Counted from the stretch's first letter, positions 1 to 7,363 are shown. The stretch is 41,609 nucleotides of DNA from Clostridium sp. (GCA_018335695.1 JAGXRV010000057.1:1-41609); one strand, 5' to 3'. Notes: generated by a model not told the origin, from the sequence alone. Translations and numbers: made by a program.

Positions 1-102
1 TTCTGTCGATGGTACGCCAAGAAAACAAAAAGACGCCACACAAGTGTGTGGCATCAAGTTAATAAGATGTTGAAACAGCAGAAATTACTGAAGCTTGCTT
101 AA
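1..102 (+). CDS. ltrA: Group II intron reverse transcriptase/maturase, C-terminus (partial)
   Basis: An open frame from the first base to TAA at 100-102 encodes the last 33 residues of an intron-encoded protein. The visible sequence includes RWYAKKTKRR, then SVWHQVNKML, a basic stretch typical of the C-terminus of bacterial group II intron maturases. It sits 5' of domain V, as expected for a protein encoded in domain IV. The reverse transcriptase and maturase domains are outside the window, so catalytic motifs and completeness cannot be judged. Confidence 0.8.
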   Translation, partial: FCRWYAKKTKRRHTSVWHQVNKMLKQQKLLKLA

Positions 103-212
103 CTGAATGCTCATAAATGACGAACATCGGAAAGCCGTATGAGGGAAAACCTCACGTACGGTTTGATGAGGAGGGGCTGAAATAGTATTTTTATTTCAGT
201 CTTTCACTCTAC
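1..212 (+). mobile_element. Group II intron, 3' end (partial)
   Basis: This is the 3' terminal part of a bacterial group II intron whose 5' portion lies left of the window. It holds the end of the intron-encoded protein, then a domain V hairpin at about 131-164 (arms around CCGTATGAGG and CCTCACGTACGG with a GAAA loop), then a domain VI-like hairpin at about 175-200 (CTGAAATA / TATTTCAG). The likely 3' splice boundary is the AC at 211-212. The domain V core AGCCGTATG...CGTACGGTT is characteristic. The exact boundary is inferred. Confidence 0.85.
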
Positions 213-262
213 TAGGAAATTATATCGTTCAGGGAAGCTACGATCCTATGCGTTGGGGTTTG

Positions 263-332
263 TAAGGGGCGTGCCCCTTACTCTTGCGGGGTGCTCAGGG
301 CCGGCAGGCCCGCCGAAGGGGCGGCAGCCCCT
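263..332. repeat. Cluster of three GC-rich hairpins
   Basis: Three consecutive perfect inverted repeats follow the intron: 263-280 (TAAGGGGC-GT-GCCCCTTA), 298-311 (GGGCC-GGCA-GGCCC) and 317-332 (AGGGGC-GGCA-GCCCCT). Two share the loop GGCA. None is followed directly by a T-run, so they are not clear terminators. No gene is supported between 213 and 809. Confidence 0.6.
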
Positions 333-347
333 AGCGGAATAAAAAAA

Positions 348-699
348 ACGCGTCAGTTGAAAGAAAACGCGAAGCGTCTTTTTTATTGGGTCAAGGGGAC
401 AGGTGATTTGTCCCACTCACCCACTCACCCACGCGACCACCCCGCCCTTGCGGGCACCCCTCCAGGGGAGGGGAATTTTTTTGGGTCAAGGGGACAGGTG
501 ATTTGTCCCATTCACCCACTCTTCCACGCGACCACCCCGCCCTTGCGGGCACCCCTCCAGGGGAGGGGAATTTTTGTACCAGGAAATCATATAATTTCCA
601 ACGTAATAGGGGGTGTCGCAGGGTGACTCCTTTTCGGGCGGGTTTCAAGCCCGCCCTGCAAGACGCGTTAGCTGAAAGAAAACGCGAAGCATCTTTTTA
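348..699. repeat. Composite dispersed repeat: two 95-bp tandem copies flanked by a short hairpin repeat
   Basis: Two tandem copies (390-about 481 and 485-575, period 95) begin GTCAAGGGGACAGGTGATTT and end in CCAGGGGAGGGGAATTTTT. They contain hairpins GGGACA/TGTCCC, CCCGC/GCGGG and CCCCT/AGGGG. They are flanked by a second motif at 348-385 and 663-699 (ACGCGT...GAAAGAAAACGCGAAGC followed by a T-run). Both motifs recur together at 10060-10188. No coding function is supported in this stretch. Confidence 0.75.
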
Positions 700-736
700 A
701 GACAAAGATGGCAACCTCCCGGAGTAAGCTCCTAAG

Positions 737-765
737 TTGACATTCCGGCAAGTAATCCTTAGAAT
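737..765 (+). promoter_or_regulatory. Sigma-70/SigA-type promoter upstream of birA
   Basis: TTGACA at 737-742 and TAGAAT at 760-765 are separated by 17 bp, close to the housekeeping consensus. The promoter lies 45 bp before the birA start and is the likely origin of the birA-coaX transcript. Confidence 0.65.
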
Positions 766-809
766 AGAGTTACCGACTGCCTAGAAACAGGCTGTTTGTG
801 GAGGCGATA

Positions 810-1787
810 ATGAAAGAGACAGTTTTGGCCGGATTAAAAGAGCATTTTGGCAGCTATGTTTCGGGGGAGCAACTTAGCAACCGGCTGCAGGTGAGTCGTA
901 CTGCAGTCTGGAAATATATTGCCGGTTTGCGTGAAGACGGTTACCTGATTGAATCGTCGCCGAAATTGGGCTACCGTTTGGTTTCCTTGCCGGATTTATT
1001 ATTGCCTTTGGAAATTCGAGACGGACTGAAAGCAAATATTTTGGGCAAGAAAATTTATTATCACCGCACAATTGATTCCACCAACCGCCTGGCGCGTGAA
1101 TTGGCCGCCGCAGGCGCAGTTGAAGGGACGTTGATTCTGTCGGAGGAGCAACTTGCCGGCAGAGGCCGATTAGGGCGTTCTTGGGTGTCTCCGGCGGGGG
1201 GCATCTGGCTTTCCCTGGTAGTGCGGCCTCGGTTAGCCCCTCATAAAGCACAGTTGATAACTTTATTAGCTGCTGTAGCGGCGGTGGAAGCCACAAAAAT
1301 GACAACCGGTCTTGTGCCCGGGATTAAATGGCCAAACGACTTATTGTTGGGCGGACGTAAACTTGCCGGTATTTTGACTGAAGTATCGGCGGAAATGGAG
1401 AGGGTTAACTATCTGGTGCTTGGAATCGGGCTGAACGCTAATCTGTCGGCAGAGCATTTTCAGGGAGAGCTGGCTGACAGGGCCACATCTCTCTTGCTTG
1501 AGACAGGGCGGTCAACTTCAAGAGTGAGCTGGGTGCAAAATTTCCTTACAGTTTTTGAAGACGCTTATTTGCTCGCTCAAGAGCAGGGTTTTGCCGGTGT
1601 GTTAGCCTCTTGGCGCAGATATTCTGTAACATTAGGGCAGAATGTGCTTGTGAACTCGGGTGCTCGTACTGTTCATGGAACTGCACTTGATATTGACGAG
1701 CAGGGGGCATTATTAGTCAAAACGGCAGCCGGCACAGAAACATTTTTGGCCGGCGAAGTCTCTCTTAAAGAAAGCAGGAAAGGTTAA
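810..1787 (+). CDS. birA: Bifunctional biotin--[acetyl-CoA-carboxylase] ligase / biotin operon repressor BirA
   Basis: This cytoplasmic enzyme activates biotin to biotinyl-AMP and transfers it to the lysine of biotin carboxyl carrier proteins. The 325-residue protein has an N-terminal winged helix-turn-helix (about residues 14-57), so it is the group II type that also represses biotin genes. The ligase core follows, with GRGRLGR at 117-123 (biotinyl-AMP loop), then KWPNDLL and AGILTE, and a small C-terminal domain. ATG at 810 is chosen because GTGGAGG at 798-804 is its ribosome binding site; an upstream GTG at 798 would overlap that site. coaX follows after 13 bp, a common Firmicutes pairing. 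No biotin synthesis gene is nearby. Confidence 0.93.
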   Translation: MKETVLAGLKEHFGSYVSGEQLSNRLQVSRTAVWKYIAGLREDGYLIESSPKLGYRLVSLPDLLLPLEIRDGLKANILGKKIYYHRTIDSTNRLARELAAAGAVEGTLILSEEQLAGRGRLGRSWVSPAGGIWLSLVVRPRLAPHKAQLITLLAAVAAVEATKMTTGLVPGIKWPNDLLLGGRKLAGILTEVSAEMERVNYLVLGIGLNANLSAEHFQGELADRATSLLLETGRSTSRVSWVQNFLTVFEDAYLLAQEQGFAGVLASWRRYSVTLGQNVLVNSGARTVHGTALDIDEQGALLVKTAAGTETFLAGEVSLKESRKG

Positions 1788-1800
1788 TGGGGGTGCGGCA

Positions 1801-2568
1801 ATGCTTTTAGCGGTAGATGTGGGCAACACAAATATCGTGCTTGGCGTTTATCAAGGACGTAAGCTGAAAGTGTCTTGGCGAATTTCAACCAATAGGGAGC
1901 AAACCGGTGATGAGTATGGCATAATTATTAAGAACTTATTTGCTCAAGCCGGCATAGATGACAGTCTTCTTAGTGGAATGATCGTGTCTTCTGTGGTGCC
2001 ACCGCTGATGTTTTCTTTAGAAGAAATGGCGAAGCGCTATTTTCGCTTTGAACCTTTGGTGGTAGGCCCTGGGATGAAAACAGGACTAAATATTAAGATT
2101 GACAATCCGCGGGAGGTAGGTGCCGATAGGATTGTCAATGCTGTTGCCGGAATAGAGCTTTACGGCGGACCGCTCATTATTGTCGATTTTGGTACGGCCA
2201 CAACTTTTGACGCTATTTCTGGGAACGGTGAATATTTGGGTGGTGCCATCGCCCCGGGGATTAGTATTTCCACAGAAGCTCTTTTTGAGCGCGCGGCAAA
2301 ATTACCGCGTGTAGAATTGGTTAAGCCGAAGCGGGTAATTGGGCGGGATACTATAAGCAGTATGCAGTCAGGGATTATTTATGGTTTTATCGGACAAGTT
2401 GACGGAATTGTCAAGCGGATGGTCCAGGAGTTTCCTGAGAAGCCGAAAGTTGTAGCCACGGGCGGATTGGCAGCGCTCTTGGTTGCCGATTCAGAAACGT
2501 TGGAAATTGTCAATCCTTTGTTGACGCTGGAAGGGCTGCTGATAATTTATGAGCGAAACAGACATTAG
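1801..2568 (+). CDS. coaX: Type III pantothenate kinase CoaX
   Basis: This enzyme phosphorylates pantothenate, the first step of coenzyme A synthesis. Type III enzymes need a monovalent cation and are not feedback-inhibited by CoA. The 255-residue protein has the ASKHA-fold motifs of the family: DVGNTN at 6-11 (phosphate loop), GADRI at 107-111, DFGTATTFD at 129-137 and GGAIAPGI further on. Length is normal. It lies 13 bp after birA and is probably co-transcribed with it. Confidence 0.95.
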   Translation: MLLAVDVGNTNIVLGVYQGRKLKVSWRISTNREQTGDEYGIIIKNLFAQAGIDDSLLSGMIVSSVVPPLMFSLEEMAKRYFRFEPLVVGPGMKTGLNIKIDNPREVGADRIVNAVAGIELYGGPLIIVDFGTATTFDAISGNGEYLGGAIAPGISISTEALFERAAKLPRVELVKPKRVIGRDTISSMQSGIIYGFIGQVDGIVKRMVQEFPEKPKVVATGGLAALLVADSETLEIVNPLLTLEGLLIIYERNRH

Positions 2569-2646
2569 TTTTTCTGTAAAAAAAAGGGTATTTTGCTTTT
2601 CCCTCGAATATATCAAAGGAGTATTAATATAGAGGGGGGTAATCTC

Positions 2647-2805
2647 ATGCCCTATAAAATTTGTCCGTATTGCGAAAAGGTTTCGTATTCAGCCGCAGAC
2701 TCACCTACGGTAAAATGGCTTTGTCCTCATTGTGAAGAAGACATCTCACATGTTGAGGGTCAGGTCACCGCGCCTCAAATAAAAGAGCAGCCTGATTCTA
2801 AATAA
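2647..2805 (+). CDS. Small zinc-ribbon protein (hypothetical)
   Basis: A 52-residue protein carries two CxxC pairs, CPYC at residues 5-8 and CPHC near 28-31, the layout of a one-metal zinc ribbon. ATG at 2647 is supported by GAGGGGGG at 2632-2639. A longer frame from 2593 has no comparable ribosome site and adds no family feature. The function is unknown. Such short zinc ribbons often bind nucleic acid or protein partners, but nothing here identifies one. Confidence 0.7.
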   Translation: MPYKICPYCEKVSYSAADSPTVKWLCPHCEEDISHVEGQVTAPQIKEQPDSK

Positions 2806-2812
2806 CTTGAAG

Positions 2813-2832
2813 ATAGGGCTGCGGGGCCCTAT
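2813..2832 (+). terminator. Hairpin, possible weak terminator
   Basis: ATAGGGC at 2813-2819 pairs with GCCCTAT at 2826-2832 around a 6-nt loop. The following TTGCTTATTCTT is only moderately T-rich. The hairpin sits just after the zinc-ribbon gene. Confidence 0.4.
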
Positions 2833-2880
2833 TTGCTTATTCTTACAACTAGTTAGGCATTAGATAGGAAGTGGGATTTC

Positions 2881-4113
2881 TTGCCGGCAAAGAAAATAAT
2901 TTTTGCAGCCGCTTTGTTGTGCGTTTTTTTATTCTCCGGCTCTGTAAATGCCAATCCAGTCATCCAAGCGCCGTCAGCAATTCTGATCAACGGCAGAACA
3001 GGTGAAGTGTTGTGGGAAAAAAACGCACATGAGTTGAAGTATCCGGCCAGCACTACTAAAATTCTTACCACCTTGTTGTTATTGGAAAACGCATCAGAGG
3101 ATGAAATTGCACAAACCAGTCGCTTGGCCACTACAGCCCAAGGAGCATCGCTTTCATTGGCGGAGGGTCAACAAATAAGGGTGGAAGATCTGCTTTATGG
3201 GCTGATGCATCAGTCGGCAAACGATGGTTCTGTGGTAGCGGCAGAGCATGTTGGTGGCAGCGTGGAAACTTTTGCGGCCATAATGAATCTTAGAGCGAAG
3301 CAAATGGGCGCTAAAAATACTCATTTTACAAATCCTCATGGCCTTCCTGACGAAGAGCATGTAACGACAGCTTATGATTTAGCAATGATCGCCCGTTCTG
3401 CCATGATAAATCCCCGCTTTCGAGAAATTGCTGCCGCCAGACGCCACAGTATTCCTTGGCCCGATGGAAGCCCACGTTTGATTGTGAACCGCATCCCGCT
3501 TATGCGCAGCTACGAAGGAATGCTGGGGATTAAGAGCGGGTTTACTGTGGCGGCGCAGCAGACATTTGTGGGTGCGGCAAAGCGCGATGGACTGGAATTG
3601 ATTGTTGTTGTCCTGCAGGCTAACGGCGCCCAGCTCTGGGCAGACACCGTGGCTTTATTGGATTATGGTTTTGAGAATTTCGCCGCCATTCATCCGGTAA
3701 CTGCGGGAGAGGTTTTAGCGACTGCCCCGGTTCGTTTTGGCGAGACAGTTTCTTTGCAAGCGGCTAATGGTTTTGAAATTACTCGTCCCTTGGAAAAGAA
3801 GGATGTGGCTTTAGAACTGAAAGTGGATCCCGCGCGACCGGCTCCGATTCAGAAAGGCGAGATTCTTGGCGAGGCAGTGATTTTAGTGGCGGGGGAGCAG
3901 GTTGGCAGCGTGCCGCTGATAGCCGCAAATGACGTGGCGCGGGCAACGCTTGCCACCGGGCGTTTCTGGTTTCTGTTTTTGCTTGCAGTTCTGGTCGGAT
4001 TACGCATTCGTAAGCTTTATCGGCGGCGCAAAGGGAGAAAAAAGCAGCGACTGAGCGGCAGTTGTTCCATCGTCTGGTCGGAAAACTTTAAGAGCAGAAG
4101 GTTGGGGAGATGA
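2881..4113 (+). CDS. D-alanyl-D-alanine carboxypeptidase (class A low-molecular-weight PBP, DacF/DacA type)
   Basis: This enzyme removes the terminal D-alanine from peptidoglycan pentapeptides on the outer face of the membrane. The 410-residue product has a signal peptide (about 1-24, cleavage near VNA-NP), the S11 peptidase triad STTK at 57-60, SAN at 112-114 and KSG at 218-220, a C-terminal PBP5-like beta domain, and a final hydrophobic helix (WFLFLLAVLVGL) with a basic tail as membrane anchor. KSG replaces the more common KTG, a tolerated variant. The start is TTG at 2881 after AGGAAGTGGG. Whether it acts in vegetative or spore cortex synthesis cannot be told from sequence. Confidence 0.9.
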   Translation: MPAKKIIFAAALLCVFLFSGSVNANPVIQAPSAILINGRTGEVLWEKNAHELKYPASTTKILTTLLLLENASEDEIAQTSRLATTAQGASLSLAEGQQIRVEDLLYGLMHQSANDGSVVAAEHVGGSVETFAAIMNLRAKQMGAKNTHFTNPHGLPDEEHVTTAYDLAMIARSAMINPRFREIAAARRHSIPWPDGSPRLIVNRIPLMRSYEGMLGIKSGFTVAAQQTFVGAAKRDGLELIVVVLQANGAQLWADTVALLDYGFENFAAIHPVTAGEVLATAPVRFGETVSLQAANGFEITRPLEKKDVALELKVDPARPAPIQKGEILGEAVILVAGEQVGSVPLIAANDVARATLATGRFWFLFLLAVLVGLRIRKLYRRRKGRKKQRLSGSCSIVWSENFKSRRLGR

Positions 4114-4117
4114 GATT

Positions 4118-4753
4118 ATGGTGAAAGTGCTTGCTGTGAATGGTAGTCATCGAAAAGGGAAGAACACGGCTGAAATGTTAAAGGCCGTTTTGGACGGAGC
4201 GGCTGAGTTGGGAGCGCAAACTGAATTACTGGAATTGACTGATTACCGGATTAAGGAGTGTATCGCCTGCAACAAGTGCCTCTCTAAAGCCGAATGTACT
4301 ATCCAAGATGATGACATGGCTTGGTTGTCCGCAAAACTGTTGGAGGCTGACGGCATTGTTATTGGTTCGCCGGTCTATTTTGCCAATGTCACCGGTCGTC
4401 TTAAGGACTTTATTGACAGAAGCCGACCGCTTCATCTGGTGAAAAATGCGCTTGACGGAAAAGTCGGTGGCGCAGTCGTTCATGCCGGATTGCGCAATGG
4501 CGGGCAGGAACTGGCATTAGCTATTTTACATAACTACATGCTCGGGCAAGGGATGGTGGTAGCATCTGACCGCGGCGCTCAAGATGCCCTCGTAAATGGC
4601 GGAGCCATGGGGAGCATGTTTTCTGCTATTACCGAGGGGAGGATGAGTTTTTTTAAGAGCGTTTCACTCGATGAGGCTGCGATGATTTCCAGTCGGGCCT
4701 TAGGGAGGCAGATAGTCAGGTTGGCGCAAAAACTCGCCAAAGAATCAGAGTGA
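4118..4753 (+). CDS. NADPH-dependent FMN reductase-like iron-sulfur flavoprotein
   Basis: A 211-residue flavodoxin-fold protein has the N-terminal FMN phosphate-binding loop NGSHRKGKNT and a cysteine cluster CIACNKC...C (C48, C51, C54, C60), which in this family can hold an Fe-S cluster. Then comes GSPVYFANVTGRLKDFIDR, the flavin-contacting segment of the NADPH-dependent FMN reductase family. It is probably a cytoplasmic electron carrier or reductase in an anaerobe. It starts 4 bp after the carboxypeptidase gene, but no functional link is evident. Confidence 0.85.
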   Translation: MVKVLAVNGSHRKGKNTAEMLKAVLDGAAELGAQTELLELTDYRIKECIACNKCLSKAECTIQDDDMAWLSAKLLEADGIVIGSPVYFANVTGRLKDFIDRSRPLHLVKNALDGKVGGAVVHAGLRNGGQELALAILHNYMLGQGMVVASDRGAQDALVNGGAMGSMFSAITEGRMSFFKSVSLDEAAMISSRALGRQIVRLAQKLAKESE

Positions 4754-4870
4754 TAAATAAGCTAAAATAGCGCCAGATCGCGGAAAGGGCCCTACTTAAA
4801 GCGAATCGCTTATTTGTAATATAATTCACAATTAAGGACGAATGACTCTTGCGAAGCCTGTCGATTAAAA

Positions 4871-4906
4871 GTTATTATTGAATAAATATATAGCGATAAT
4901 AATAAC
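4871..4906. promoter_or_regulatory. AT-rich inverted repeat
   Basis: GTTATTATT at 4871-4879 is exactly mirrored by AATAATAAC at 4898-4906 around an 18-bp spacer. It lies before the 41-residue membrane protein gene. It could be an operator or simply AT-rich sequence. Nothing else was recognised between 4754 and 4928. Confidence 0.3.
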
Positions 4907-4928
4907 TAATCGGAAGGGCTGGCTCTGC

Positions 4929-5054
4929 GTGAAAAAACAGCAAGGTAAAAGAACAGTGTTGTGTTTTAAAGGGATCGCGGTGGCTGTCGGCTCATTTCTG
5001 GGACTTGTTGTTACTTTTAGCGCCGTATTCTATGTCTTGCAGTATTTTTTCTAA
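4929..5054 (+). CDS. 41-residue single-pass membrane protein (hypothetical)
   Basis: GTG at 4929 opens a short frame ending at TAA 5052-5054. The product has a basic N-terminus (VKKQQGKR) and one hydrophobic segment of about 25 residues (GIAVAVGSFLGLVVTFSAVF), so it is predicted to sit in the membrane with its N-terminus inside. GGAAGG at 4912-4917 is a plausible but distant ribosome site. A strong terminator follows directly, which supports a real transcription unit. Function unknown. Confidence 0.5.
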   Translation: MKKQQGKRTVLCFKGIAVAVGSFLGLVVTFSAVFYVLQYFF

Positions 5055-5065
5055 GAGCTAAAAAA

Positions 5066-5113
5066 ATTCAAGCTAAAACTAGGTTATCCAGATTTTAGCT
5101 TGAATCTTTTTTT
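5066..5113 (+). terminator. Rho-independent terminator
   Basis: TTCAAGCTAAAA at 5067-5078 pairs perfectly with TTTTAGCTTGAA at 5093-5104, followed by TCTTTTTTT. It closes the small membrane protein unit and separates it from the cbiM-like gene. Confidence 0.85.
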
Positions 5114-5140
5114 GAATGTTTTGCATGTGTATGCTATACT
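5112..5140 (+). promoter_or_regulatory. Promoter of the cbiM-like gene
   Basis: TTGAAT at 5112-5117 and TATACT at 5135-5140 are separated by 17 bp, with an extended -10 TGC just before the -10 box. Its -35 overlaps the T-run of the preceding terminator. Confidence 0.7.
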
Positions 5141-5204
5141 TGAATAGTAAATTTTTTTGTCTTTTTTGTGTTACGAAAAATTATTTTATGTTATGGAGGA
5201 AGCG

Positions 5205-5809
5205 ATGGCACATCTTCCTGAAGGCGTTGTCAGCGGTGTGTTGGTAACCTATGGATTTATACTTTCCGGCTCTGTTTCTATGGTGGTTGGCAGAAAATTA
5301 AAGGTGCAAAATATTCCTAAGATAAGCATGGTAACGGCAGCTGTTTTTTCTGCATCGCTGTTCCATTTTCCTTTATTGGGCACATCAGTACATTTTACCT
5401 TTGTTGGTCTCGCGGGAATGCTTTTAGGACCCGTCGCATTTTTATCAACTATGGTAGCTGTATTTTTGCAGGGATTGCTGTTTCAACACGGCGGTTTAAG
5501 TACGCTGGGGATAATACGTTTAATATCGGTCTGGCTGCCTTGACCGGTTTTTACCTATTTCGGTTGCGACACCTTTTGCCGCGTTGGCATGCTTCTGTAA
5601 CTGTCTTTGCTTTTCTGGCAGGTTTTGGGGCGGCTGTGGTGATGGTCGGTCTGTTGTCAATGACGTTGGTTTTATCGGGCTTTCCTGCTGCCAGTATTGC
5701 GGTAGTTTTTTTGGCGCATACGCCTATTATCTTAGGCGAAGGCCTGGTCTGTGGTTTGTTGGCGGCGGCACTACAAAAATCACGGGGAGAGATGTTTTTT
5801 CATGAATAA
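5205..5809 (+). pseudogene. cbiM: CbiM/NikM-like cobalt/nickel ECF transporter S component, frameshifted
   Basis: CbiM/NikM proteins are membrane substrate-capture subunits for cobalt or nickel. ATG at 5205 follows GGAGG and gives MAHLPEGVVSG, the N-terminal metal-binding motif of the family. The frame runs to GGLSTLG and is then broken. At the GGGG run 5507-5510 the frame leads into a stop at 5541-5543. Adding one base restores DNTFNIGLAALTGF and continues through three more hydrophobic segments to TAA at 5807-5809, about 201 residues in total, a normal length. So a single-base deletion in a G-run, or a sequencing error, splits the gene. No CbiQ (T) or CbiO (ATPase) gene is adjacent. Confidence 0.8.
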
Positions 5810-6293
5810 ATCATGGCGGTTTATGCTGCTCACAGCTATCCTGGGGGTTATTTTATTGCATCCAGTCAGAGCATTTGCTCACCGTCTCATAGTTCTGCAT
5901 TTAGAGGGTCAGGAGAACATGGTGCAGGTCTTGTATGATGATGGAACGGCCGCCAGCCGTGCCACAATCAGCCTGGTCGGTGAGAATGGGGATGTGATTT
6001 GGACAGGCTCTGCAGACGGCAATGGGAAAGTCAGTTTGCCGGGTTATAGCTACTATAAAGGTGTGGCAGACGACGGTCTGGGGCATCGTGTTATGTTTAC
6101 ACCCGGTGAGGAAAGTCAAGTTATTCCTCGTTGGGTGGCTGCGACCGGCGGAGTAGCTTTTCTGCTGTTTGTGGCGGCGCTGGCCAAGTTTTTCTCTAAA
6201 CGAAGTACTCACCCTAATTGCCCTCACCCTAGCCCTCTCCCAGAGGGAGAGGGGAATTGCAGAGAGGGAGAAGGGGAATTGCCCTCACCCTAG
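5802..6293 (+). CDS. CbiL/NikL-like accessory protein of a cobalt/nickel transporter, with repeat-encoded C-terminus
   Basis: ATG at 5802 overlaps the end of the cbiM-like gene (8 bp) and follows GGGGAGAG. The 163-residue product has a signal peptide (to about 25, RAFA-HR), a mature N-terminus starting with His, a small extracellular beta domain (DDGTAASRATISL, then DGNGKVSLPGY, a carboxypeptidase-regulatory-like fold), and a membrane helix near residues 114-133. This is the architecture of NikL/CbiL, which assists metal capture by NikM/CbiM. The last 25 or so residues (PHPSPLPEGEGN and onward) are encoded by a REP-like repeat and are probably not ancestral. Function assigned from neighbour and architecture. 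Confidence 0.65.
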   Translation: MNKSWRFMLLTAILGVILLHPVRAFAHRLIVLHLEGQENMVQVLYDDGTAASRATISLVGENGDVIWTGSADGNGKVSLPGYSYYKGVADDGLGHRVMFTPGEESQVIPRWVAATGGVAFLLFVAALAKFFSKRSTHPNCPHPSPLPEGEGNCREGEGELPSP

Positions 6294-6347
6294 CCCTCTC
6301 CCAGAGGGAGAGGGGAATTGCAGAGAGGGAGATGGCAGAGAGGGAGA
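6221..6347. repeat. REP-like palindromic repeats, tandem (61-bp period)
   Basis: Two copies (6221-6254 and 6282-6315) of a 34-bp palindromic element (CCCTCACCCTAGCCCTCTCC then CAGAGGGAGAGGGG), each with a GAATTGCAGAGAGGGAGA tail; the period is 61 bp. The first copy lies inside the 3' end of the cbiL-like gene. The element family recurs throughout the window. Confidence 0.85.
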
Positions 6348-6350
6348 GCT

Positions 6351-6686
6351 TTAATCCTGCGTTGCTTCGCTCGCTGGAATCTGGCGCAGTTTGGATGGGT
6401 CAGTTACTTTTTGATCGATAAACAGGCCGCACCAGCACTGCTGCATTAGCGCAAAATGTTTGCGATGAAAAGGAATACAAGGGCAGACAATCTTCATATC
6501 TTTCTCTCGTATGCCGCTGATTCCTTGGCAGGGGCAAAACGGACTGCCGTGCTTACGTTCAAGGATGACTTGTTGCTCCAGCAGAAAGTCGACCATTTCC
6601 TCGTCCGGATTAAACTTGTAGCCTAACGCAGCCACAACTTTAGCGTGCCACGCTCGCAAGTATGCTTTGCGTTTACCGGTGTCCAT
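6351..6686 (-). CDS. Ferredoxin:thioredoxin reductase, catalytic beta subunit
   Basis: The FTR catalytic subunit uses a 4Fe-4S cluster beside a redox disulfide to reduce thioredoxin-like partners with electrons from ferredoxin. The 111-residue protein has all six conserved cysteines: CPC at 51-53, CPC at 68-70 and CWC at 84-86. The spacings (14 and 13 residues) are looser at the end than in plant FTR (CPC-X16-CPC-X8-CHC). It is last in a minus-strand operon after glutaredoxin (3-bp gap). No variable alpha subunit is nearby, as is usual in anaerobes. The partner is probably the adjacent glutaredoxin. Confidence 0.88.
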   Translation of the reverse strand: MDTGKRKAYLRAWHAKVVAALGYKFNPDEEMVDFLLEQQVILERKHGSPFCPCQGISGIREKDMKIVCPCIPFHRKHFALMQQCWCGLFIDQKVTDPSKLRQIPASEATQD

Positions 6687-6689
6687 GAG

Positions 6690-6938
6690 CTATTTTACTC
6701 CCAATAGTTCTTTTAGCCGTTCCTCATTGAAACCTACTACGTGCTTGTCTCCTATTTTTACTACGGGGAATTGACTGGTTCCGGTCAGATCGAGTACTTC
6801 TTTTGCCAACCTTTGTCGTTCTTCGCCGGTCGCCAGATCCACATCTGCATAATCATAAGCTATGTTGCGTTCGGCTAGCCATTTTTTTGTGCGCTGGCAA
6901 TGAAAACAAGTACTTAAAGCATACAGAAACGGTTTCAT
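6690..6938 (-). CDS. Glutaredoxin-family protein
   Basis: An 82-residue thioredoxin-fold protein with active site CFHC at residues 11-14 and the cis-proline motif TSQFPVV, both required for dithiol-disulfide exchange. It starts by a one-base overlap with the Rieske gene stop (TAATG) and ends 3 bp before the FTR gene. This suggests that the FTR subunit reduces this glutaredoxin, rather than glutathione doing so. Cellular target unknown. Confidence 0.9.
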   Translation of the reverse strand: MKPFLYALSTCFHCQRTKKWLAERNIAYDYADVDLATGEERQRLAKEVLDLTGTSQFPVVKIGDKHVVGFNEERLKELLGVK

Positions 6939-7255
6939 TAATTTTCGCCTCCTATATCTACAAGTATTTCCCCATTTTCCACTTTTACCGGAAATGTGGG
7001 GATTTTTATTTCCGGGGCAGAGACAAACTGACCGTTGCGAATGTCAAACAGCCAGTCGTGACAAGGACATCTTAAAATAAAGCCGGAGAGTTCCCCCCTA
7101 TGCATGGCGCAACCCAAGTGAGGGCACTGATTAAGTAAAGCGTAGACTGCTTCGCCGCTTTTAACTAACAAGAGGGAATTGTTGCCTAGTTTGTTATTGC
7201 TGATTGAGCCTTCCGCTAATTTATTTGCAGACATAACGGCAATCCAGTTTTCCAT
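6938..7255 (-). CDS. Rieske-type [2Fe-2S] ferredoxin
   Basis: A 105-residue soluble Rieske protein with both ligand boxes, CPHLGC at 44-49 and CPCHDWLF at 63-70. Together these give the two Cys and two His ligands of a 2Fe-2S cluster. It resembles ferredoxin components of dioxygenases and NirD-like small subunits; no oxygenase is present. ATG at 7255 is chosen because GGGAGGAG lies just upstream of it; a TTG four codons earlier would overlap that site. It is the first gene of the Rieske-glutaredoxin-FTR operon, so it may feed or tap electrons in that chain (inference). Confidence 0.88.
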   Translation of the reverse strand: MENWIAVMSANKLAEGSISNNKLGNNSLLLVKSGEAVYALLNQCPHLGCAMHRGELSGFILRCPCHDWLFDIRNGQFVSAPEIKIPTFPVKVENGEILVDIGGEN

Positions 7256-7279
7256 GGCTCCTCCCAAGATTTTTATGTT

Positions 7280-7363
7280 ATATTAGACATAATGGTTTCA
7301 TTTTCCTTTCTAGCAGTAATAATTACGGAAAGTAAAATTATTATACTCATCTATGTCTAACAT
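7280..7363. promoter_or_regulatory. Pair of inverted TATGTCTAAYAT motifs in the divergent intergenic region
   Basis: ATATTAGACATA at 7280-7291 and TATGTCTAACAT at 7352-7363 are inverted copies of one 12-bp motif (one difference), one near each divergent gene. A further AT-rich palindrome (TAATAATT...AATTATTA) lies between them. They could be regulator-binding sites controlling both the Rieske operon and the tungstate regulator gene. Confidence 0.4.

Noticed and set aside
291-700. Open frames of 65-111 codons before birA
   Set aside because: They consist of hairpin and dispersed-repeat sequence, are mutually overlapping and lack ribosome sites.
5041-5204. Cobalamin or nickel riboswitch upstream of the cbiM-like gene
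   Set aside because: Only about 64 bases lie between the promoter -10 and the start, too short for a cobalamin riboswitch, and no conserved box was seen.
5157-5204. Upstream start at 5157 for the cbiM-like protein
   Set aside because: It would place 16 residues before the family's metal-binding N-terminus. GGAGG points to ATG 5205.
5540-5809. Second part of the cbiM-like gene as an independent 89-residue protein
   Set aside because: It would start at a TTG without a ribosome site, in the middle of a conserved family segment that continues from the upstream frame. One frameshifted gene explains both parts.
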